The notes beneath the pieces are model-generated. The model saw only the letters and a program-made list of their open reading frames with translations, searched no databases and was not told where the DNA came from. Below, piece by piece: positions 9,301-18,300 of a DNA stretch of 64,000 bases (its first letter is position 1; each line of letters begins with the position of its first letter). Source of the stretch: Pithys albifrons albifrons (lineage: Eukaryota; Chordata; Aves; Passeriformes; Thamnophilidae); NCBI RefSeq assembly GCF_047495875.1, contig NC_092497.1, forward strand, positions 62,025,977-62,089,976. Direction: 5' to 3'. Both the position numbers and the translations under genes were made by a program.

Positions 9301-12300
9301 CAGAGAATCCACTCTCAGAGAAGAGGAGTGAGGGAAAAAAAAACAAAAACAAAGCTTTGGAAGGGTGAGGTTTTTATATTTACACAGAAAAAAAGAAAAC
9401 TTAAAGCAGAATATGATATAACACATATTGGAAAGAAATAACAACACCTCCACCCAAATCACCCAGCTAATAACCCAGATTCCAAACCACCCAAATCCCA
9501 GAAAACCTCCCAAAAACTCTTCCCGAGAAACCTCCCAGCAAGAGAGAGACAAATTAACAGGGAAATGTTCACCTCCCTAGGCAAACAACAGCGTGGACAG
9601 CAGTAGGGCCTAATCTCAGGAGTCAGGGCAGCAGGAATCCTCCCAGGTTAGGAGCAGGGACTGAAAGAGACAGAAACTCCTCCTTCCTCTCTTATTATAC
9701 CCCTTGACACTTCTTGATGGTGTCAGATGATATGAAATACCTCTTTGGCTGCTTAAGTTGGGTGATACCTGTCCCCTCTAATCTGTGTCACAGCCTTTGA
9801 GGCCTGCTAAAACTGAGGCCTAAATAGGACCTATACTGAAGCTAAAGCCAAAACTACCACAGTGAGCAGCCTCAGGAAGAGCTGATTCTATTCAGTATGC
9901 TGGCTGAAACAGTCTTTTGATTGCAGTTCTCCAAGCTGCAAGAGAGAGTGGAGACAGCAGAGTCCCGGGTGTCTGTTCTGGAGACCATGATTGATGACCT
10001 TCAGTGGGACATCGAGAAGATACGCAAGAGGGAGCAGAGGCTGAACCGCCACTTAGCAGATGTTCTGGAGCGAGTAAGCACTGTCCTCTTTGCCAGGCAA
10101 CCAGAGAAATGGGTGCAGTTTGGGATGTGTGACATCATCCCATGGTACTTTGCTGTGAGAACTGAGAATTTTCAGCATACCATTTCTGGTCTTGAATTTG
10201 CTGTATTGGCAATCTTGTCAGTATTTAACTGGGTGTTGATGAAATCTCTTGCTTTTTTTGCAGGTAAATTCCAAAGGATACAAGGTGTATGGAGCTGGGA
10301 GCAACCTCTATGGAGGCACAATCACCATTAATGCCCGCAAGGTAATGACAAGGACTTGGCTGTGGGCAAGGGAAGGAAAAAAGTCAAGGAGAGCTTGTGC
10401 TTGGGGCTATAGATTAGAATAGAATTTAGATACTTTAGATTATTTTAGATCCTTTGTCACACATCTGGGTGATTGGGCAAGCCATTTTATCTGTATACAA
10501 GGTTTCTACTTAGAAAACAGACCTGGTGGAAGTAATACTCTGTCTCACTTGCTAATGTTACTGGACTCTTTAATCTATAATTTCTGTTGCTAAATAAACA
10601 GTTACTTCATTACTACCTTCAGGAGAGACATTAACAGTAGGATTTACAAGCAGTTTATTCCCAACAGTTTGAGGAGATGAATGCAGAGCTGGAAGAGAAT
10701 AAAGAGCTTGCTGGGAATCGCCTCAATGAATTGGAGGAGCTACGCCAAGATCTTGAGGAAGTAACAACACAGAATGAAAAACTCAAGGTGAGACATCTGT
10801 ACTTGTTTGAGGATGAAGATGTTCTGTGTGGTGTGCTGCCCTTTGCTTTGCTGTGCTGTGCCTTCAGGAAAACCTCCAGGAAAGCACTGTTCTATTCTGT
10901 GCTTGCTCTTTCAGCTGTTTTGTAGTTTGTACAAGGTACAATTTAGTGAGTCTGTGACTTCGCTTGCAGTTCAGTGAGTTGGTGACACCATGAGGTCATT
11001 GTTGGAAATTGGAATGGTTTCCTTCCTGTTTTCCACCCTGATGTTTTCTGCACGTTTTAGTGTTGTCTAGTTACAACTGTTTTCACCTTGTTACAAGTAT
11101 TAATTCCTCTTCCACCTTCCCCACACCCTGTGCAAGAGGAGAGAACTGAAAAAGCTGGGAATTTTGTGTAGGAGAGAGAGGCTTTTGAAAGAGTCAATGA
11201 ATTGATGTCTTTCCCAGTGTGGATGAATGGATAGATAGGAAACAGCATATGAGTTTCTGATGTTTTAGAGGTGGAAACACAAAAAGGTAAGTGATGGAGA
11301 GAATAATCCAAATGTCGTTTTAGTCTATCTGTTAGCCTGTTACAAAAAATGTCTGACCTGAAAATCTAAGTTTAAGGCGTCTGGTTCCAGGAACTATCTT
11401 GAGGCACCTCTAAATTCTGTTTATCCACATGAGTTTGTTTTGAGAGAAACACTCTTCAGCTTACAACTTCTTTTTTTCTCTTCAATAGTGTAAAGGTGTA
11501 ACTGTGTATATATGTGTCTGTTTCACTGCTGGGAGTCACAATCATTTGCTCTTTTTTTTGTATGGAAAATTCAGATTCTGTTCCTCTGTTTCTCATTTCT
11601 CTTCCTATCAGTCACTATGTCATACTGGTAGAAGGCTAACAGGCTTTCTAGCACATGCATTTTCTCTTTCATACTTTTCTGTATGTCCATTTTTATTGAT
11701 TTATGATTACAGTTTCCTGTAAATCCATTGTGAAGGTGTGTTATGTTTTCCAAGTTCATATCTTTGAGAGAAACTATTTCAGGATCCAAGAGTGAAAAAT
11801 TCTGTCCCATGAGAAATTTCTCTTGTGCGCAGGAGAAACAGCCTAGTGCTTCAGAGGAAGCACAGACTTTTTAGATTGATACTGAAGCATGTCACTTGTA
11901 GCTACTTCACAGCAATGCTTTTGAAGTTCTGCCTTTGTCTTTGCTTGTGGCAGCTTGATTCGCTGTTCTCCCATCTTGTGAAATAAAAACCAAAGGCATG
12001 GGGATAGTTTTTGTGGCATCTTCTTGTGTCCCACCTAGGTTGAGCTGCGACGAGCAGTGGAAGAGGCTGTGAAGGAGACTCCGGAGTACCGCTGCATGCA
12101 GTCCCAGTTTTCCGTTCTGTATAACGAGAGCCTCCAGCTGAAGGCACACCTGGATGAGGCCCGGACGCTGCTCCACGGCACCCGCGCCACACACCAGCGC
12201 CAAGTGGAACTGATCGAGGTAAACACCTCTGCTCCACCAGACCAGGGAGCGGTGCTGGGTCTGAGCGGCTCTGGGGATGCTCAGGAGATTTACATTTCTG

Positions 12301-15300
12301 GCAATAATTCAGTCTTTTCTGGTATTTTAAATTGGTGAGGTGAGAGAGCAGGTTCAAAGCACCAAGTCCTGTTCGCTTTTTGCTCCTCAGAGAGACGAGG
12401 TCAGCCTGCACAAGAAGCTGCGTACGGAGGTGATTCAGTTGGAGGACACCCTGGCACAAGTCCGCAAAGAATATGAGATGTTGAGGATAGAGTTTGAACA
12501 GACACTTGCTGCCAATGAGCAAGCAGGTATGGTGTTGTCCGCTGTGCCTAAAATCAAACACCACCTACCCCTGCAATGCCCATTAGAGACTGCACTGCAG
12601 TAAAACACCTGGCTGATTCTTTGTTATTGTTAGATACTTTTTCTGGCAGGTCTCTTTATCTCTGTAAACAAAACTCTTATGTTTTGTTGGGAAGCCAGTT
12701 CCATGTTAATCTGACTTCTTTTTACATGCTGCATAATACATACATTTTGCTAATTATTTGATTCATGACAGGGTATTTTGCATTATTAAATATTACCTAG
12801 AAGGGGGAAGAGTCATTTACAAGACTGGAATAACAGCCTGGATAGGAAAACAGTAATTTTCAAATTTCATCAGTGGAAATGAAGAAGTTATTTCTAAAAT
12901 AGCGATTAAATCATAGAGGTTTGTTGTGGCATGACATGTTTCCCTTAGGATTATGGTGAAAAAAGTAATGGGAAATTAGGACTGTGAATTTGCAAGCACT
13001 TAACATTGCATGTAAAACTGGCACGCCTTTTTTCTGCAAACATATTTTGATGCTCTATTTTGTGGCAGAATGGCAGTAGTCTTATTTTGGTTCTTTGTCA
13101 CTGACACTTGGCTTGTTCTCTGTCTCCATGAGAGTCCTTGCAGGAGGCTGACCAAAGTGTGGTTTGTTACAGCTGTGTTTCTGTTTTTGTAGGCCCAATT
13201 AACCGGGAGATGCGTCACCTCATCAGCAGCCTCCAAAATCACAACCACCAGCTGAAGGGAGAGGTGCTGAGATACAAGCGCAAGCTGAGAGAGGCCCAGT
13301 CTGACTTGAGCAAGGTATGACAGCAGAAAATGCCAGAAAAGAGGAGGAAGTGCTTAGGAGGAGGGGGAATGTCATCACCCTTTCCTCCACTCTCAGGCTT
13401 CCTGATAGGGCATGCAGGGTGCAGTCTGATTTCAGTGGAGCTCTGCATTCTTCTGCCTCCTCCTCTGTAGCTGTATAGTGCTCCTTGAAAAGTGGTAGCA
13501 GTGACAAGAGGGGGCATGTGAGCACGGATCTGGGAAGTTGGGAAAAGGGGATAAGATAGACTTCTGGCTAAGAACTTAATGGTTTGTTTTCTTCTGTGTC
13601 ATCTTTCTTGATGTTCTATGACAGATCCGCTCTCGCAGTGGTAGTGCTCTCCTACAGTCCCAGTCCAGCACAGAAGACACAAAGGAGGAACCTCCAGAGA
13701 TCAAGCAGGAACCTGAGGATCCTTCTGCCCAAGTGTCTGTCCCCAAGGCTGCTCCTGAAGATGTTAGTGAAATGAAGGCCAGGCGAGATGAAGAGGAACG
13801 GGAGCGAGAGAGACGGGAGAGGGAGAGGGAACGAGAGAAGGAAAAGGAGAAAGAGAGAGAGCGAGAAAAAGAGAAAGAAAAGGAAAAGGAACGAGAGCGG
13901 GAAAAACAGAAGCAAAAGGAATCTGAGAAGGAGAGAGAATCCAAAGAGAAGGAGAAAGGGAAGCATGAAGATGGAAGAAAGAAGGAGGCTGAAGTGATCA
14001 AGCAACTGAAGGCTGAGCTCAAGTAAGAGCTATCCTCCCTTTCCTGCTTGAGCAGTGCCCATACTGGGATGTTCCTGTGAGATGTGTTGTACCTTGCTCT
14101 TAAAAGATTACTCTAACCGAGTGAAAGGGGAGTTTCCCGGCACCCTCTGTATCTGATTGTAATCTGGTTAATGTACTAATGTTTCTCTTACAACACCCTA
14201 AAACGTGAGTTACCAAACCACATACTTCATGGTATGGATCAAGTAATATTTATTTTTTGCTGTCATAACAGTTGTGTAAAGCTTCACAACAGCAGGTTAT
14301 TAATAAAGGGCACAGGAGTCTTTCCTCTCCTTAATCATCACCAAAGCAGAGATGGATAGTTTGTTGCTTACTGTTAGGGTACATGTTTCCACCCCACTTT
14401 TCTTGCCTTTTCAACCCTTGTGCCTCAACAAGTTTCTTATTTAGCCTGTACTGCTTGGCTGTTTTATATTACCAGGATAAGTAGAGCCGAGGATGACTCC
14501 ATATCCATGTGGGAGATGGAGAGAATATTGCACCGACTCTCATGCTGGCTGCGTAACAGCGTGGCTTTCCTGTAGTGTTCTCACAGTCTATCTCCTTGTC
14601 TCCAGGAAGGCCCAGGAGAGCCAGAAGGAGATGAAGCTGTTGCTTGATATGTACCGATCTGCCCCCAAAGAGCAGAGAGACAAAGTGCAGCTGATGGCAG
14701 CTGAAAAGAAGGCAAAAGCTGAGGTAAATCTAATTTCTCTTCCTTTTTTCTTTTTTGTGTGTTATTTAAACTTTTTGGATACTCAGTACTAGAACTGTGT
14801 GGTTTTGCTCTTCAAAACTGATGATTATTTGTCTTCTTGGTTTTGTCACTTAGAAGAGAGTTTGGCATAGAGAGGAACAGGGAGATTCTGGGATATCCTC
14901 CTCTGGGAAAGGATGATCCCTTTGCCCTGGCTGAGAGACATGGCTCCCACGTTCACTTGCAGATTCAATTCATTGTGGAGTGAGCACGTGTCCCAGAGAC
15001 ACACAGCCAGTCAGACTGTCACAGACCAGATGCTGCCTTCAACAGCTTGTACATACAGGACTCATAAAACAAAAGCGTAGACAAGTCCCTTCGTTTTCAG
15101 CTGGTAGATTCAGAACGTCACTAATGCAGGCACACACACACAGCAATCCAGGTTCACAAGCATACAAAAGTACCAGCACACTCCTCTGGTAACCCCTGTG
15201 GTTCCAGGCCCCTTTTACCTTCTTCACAAACAGGTCACATCTGCAGTTAGCACTTATTCTGTGCAGCACACATACACATGGGGTAAAGAGTTAGATTACA

Positions 15301-18300
15301 CGGAGACAGTTAAGAAAATGTCTCATGAAAAGATATAAGAAGATAGGACAGGACAGGCTGCTGTGATCATATGTAGGGCTGAGTCAGACAGGTGTGTACT
15401 GACTACCCACATTTCACATGTGACTGGCTCCTTTTATACCCTTCTCTGTCTAACCCCAGTTTGTTCATCCTTGTTCTCCCGGTCCCTGCACATCACTTCT
15501 GTGTTTGCACAGCTCTGTTAATTCCCATAGCACTCCCAGTTCAGGATCCACCCCTGGTTTACAGTCTTACCAGTTACCAAGTCCTAGTTGACCTTCCGGG
15601 AAGTGGTGCCTCTGGTTTCTTGGAAGCCTGTCAGCTGTTGTGACTGGGGAGGTTTGCTTCATCTCTTTGTTTTGTTAGGTCTCTGTCTCTGTATATTTTG
15701 TTTCTGGTTTCCTCATTCTCCTGCAGTCTCATAACCTTATTGGAATAAACATTCTCACAGTCTCGTATGCTCTCATCATTTAGTGTGACTGTCCAGGTTT
15801 TGTTCTCATCACTGCCTCCTTTATCATTTGTGTGCCAGGCTTGTGTCTCTCTCTGTTTTGTGTTACTTTCTTATTCTATATTGAAAAAGGTCCTTGACTG
15901 GAAGCCCTTAAGGGAGCAGATGCTCTCTGTCCACATACCCTGATATATACAACTGTGAGAGGCTGATGTTTCTACTCTGACAAAAGATTCTATGGAATTT
16001 TCAAGCATTTTGACATTAAGGTCTTGATCTTACAGCCCCTCTCAATGGTCCATCTGCCAGTAATGCCCTGTCCTGTCAAAATAACATGGGCTTTCTTTTC
16101 CCATGCTTTGAAGGCAGTTTCTTCAGTGTTTCAGGGAATTGTGGGGAAAACAGGCACTTCACAATGTTCAGGCCACATCCTCATGTTAAGTGTTGTTTCT
16201 GGTTTGTCCTTGTTGTAGCTGGAAGAACTGAGGCAGAGGGTGAAAGAATTGGAAGACAAAGAAAAAAAGGAGAGTAAAAAGATGGCTGATGAGGATGCCC
16301 TCCGCAAGATCCGAGCAGTGGAGGAACAAATTGAGTATTTACAGAAGAAACTGGCCATGGCTAAGCAGGTGAGAAGTTTGTGAAGAGTTCTGTTTTGGCT
16401 GGTGCACCTGTGAAGGAACTGCCTTTGGGTTAAAGCCAGCGAGATTACCTGAGAGAAGGAATTTCTGTCTCTCTGTGGGTCAGAGATGGGAGTTTGGTCC
16501 TTGTTTATTGAAGGGAGCAAAAGTGAAAAACCCCACAACTGGAGGGTGTCAGAGACCTAATAGCAGATGATGGTGTGGAATGTTTAATAACAATTAAACA
16601 TGTGGCCTTGATGCAAAGCACAGAGGGGAAATAGCTGAATCAGCCACTGGGGGAGGAGGTTACAATTTCTTTTTAGAAGTTGTTATCTGTACAAGTTCAT
16701 AGAATGAATATGTTTGCATGCTGTTGGTAAATACCTTTTACAGAAAAGGGCTTAATCCAGTGAAAGAGCAGGACCACCTCAGTAGGGCAGAGGCAGGCCC
16801 ATGACTTGACATGTACTTTTCTGGAATTCAGGTTCTTTCAGTTGTGGAACGGAACTGCTCAATCTTGTCACTTATTGTTGAAGTGGTAAAAGTGAGTTTG
16901 AGGGCTCAGCAGTATGTTAGTTGGGAGCTGCTGAGCCGTCCACATATAGAATTCCTGGCCTGGTATATCTGACAGCTGTCCATGTAGCTGCTGGAAGTTG
17001 GGAGTTGGTTTCTGCCCAGTTCTGGCAACGACTGTGCCACAGCTGATTCTGCCAGCAGGCAAGTAACAGTCCCTGAATGCTTGTGCACATGGCCACCTCT
17101 TCTCTACACCTTCAAATTTGGAGTATCTCCACTGGGGTGCATATTTCTAGAGAGCACCTTTTCCTGATAGTTGGGAAGGTGCTGTTCTCTGATACTGAGA
17201 CATCTTCTTGCATCCCTGCTGGTGTCTCTGAGTGAAATGTTGAGGGTCACTGTGAGGGGTACAGGAGACAGTTTTGCCAAAACCTGTGATGGTTTTGCAG
17301 GAGGAAGAGGCCCTGCTGTCGGAAATGGATGTCACAGGCCAAGCCTTTGAAGACATGCAAGAGCAGAACATCCGCCTGATGCAGCAGCTGCGGGAGAAGG
17401 ATGATGCCAACTTCAAGCTGATGTCAGAACGCATCAAGTCCAACCAGATCCACAAGCTGCTGAAAGAGGAGAAGGAGGAGCTGGCAGACCAAGTTTTGAC
17501 ACTGAAGACACAGGTAACCTGGGAAAAGGAGAGAGGACAACAGCACTGGTGGGGAAAGGTGGACATTTTGTGGGTTATCTCAACTCCACACACTGTGAGA
17601 TAGGGGAGAGAATCAGAAGGACGAAAGTGAGGAAATGGGTGAGTTGAGTTAATGGCAGTTAACAACTAAGGGACAGGTGCATACACAAGCAAAGATAAAA
17701 CACAAATTAATTCACTGCTTCCCATGGCAGGCAGGAATTCAGCTATTGCCATGAGAGCAGAGCTCCATCATGCATTATTGTTAGTTAATAAATGCCTCAA
17801 CACTGAACATCCTCTGACTTTCTTTCCTCCAGCTTTTACTGCTGAGCACAGCATCATATGGTGTGGAATACCCCTGGGTCAGGTGGATCAGCTGTCCTGG
17901 CTGTGTGGGATCACAGCTTCTTGTGCACCCTCAGCCTACTTGCTGGTGGGCAGCATGAGACTCAGGAGGTCTTGATACTGTGTAAGCACTGCTCAGCAAT
18001 AGCTAAAAGAGTAGAATGTTATTGGCACTGGTTTTTTTCCCAAATGCAAAATAGAGCAGCACATGAACTGCTAAGAAGAATTAACTCTATCACCACAAAA
18101 ATCAGTACAGCAGGAAATATTCTTTTAACAGACCTAGGAATGGTGTGTCACACTTCAAAGTCTTGGTATGAAACTGTGACTGCTGTATGAGCATAAAATG
18201 TCCTAGAGGTTCATTGCTACGGAGAACAAATGGGAAAAAGAAACTGGGAAGTAATTTTCATGTTGTAGTGGTAATTTTACCTGTATATTCTACCTGTATA

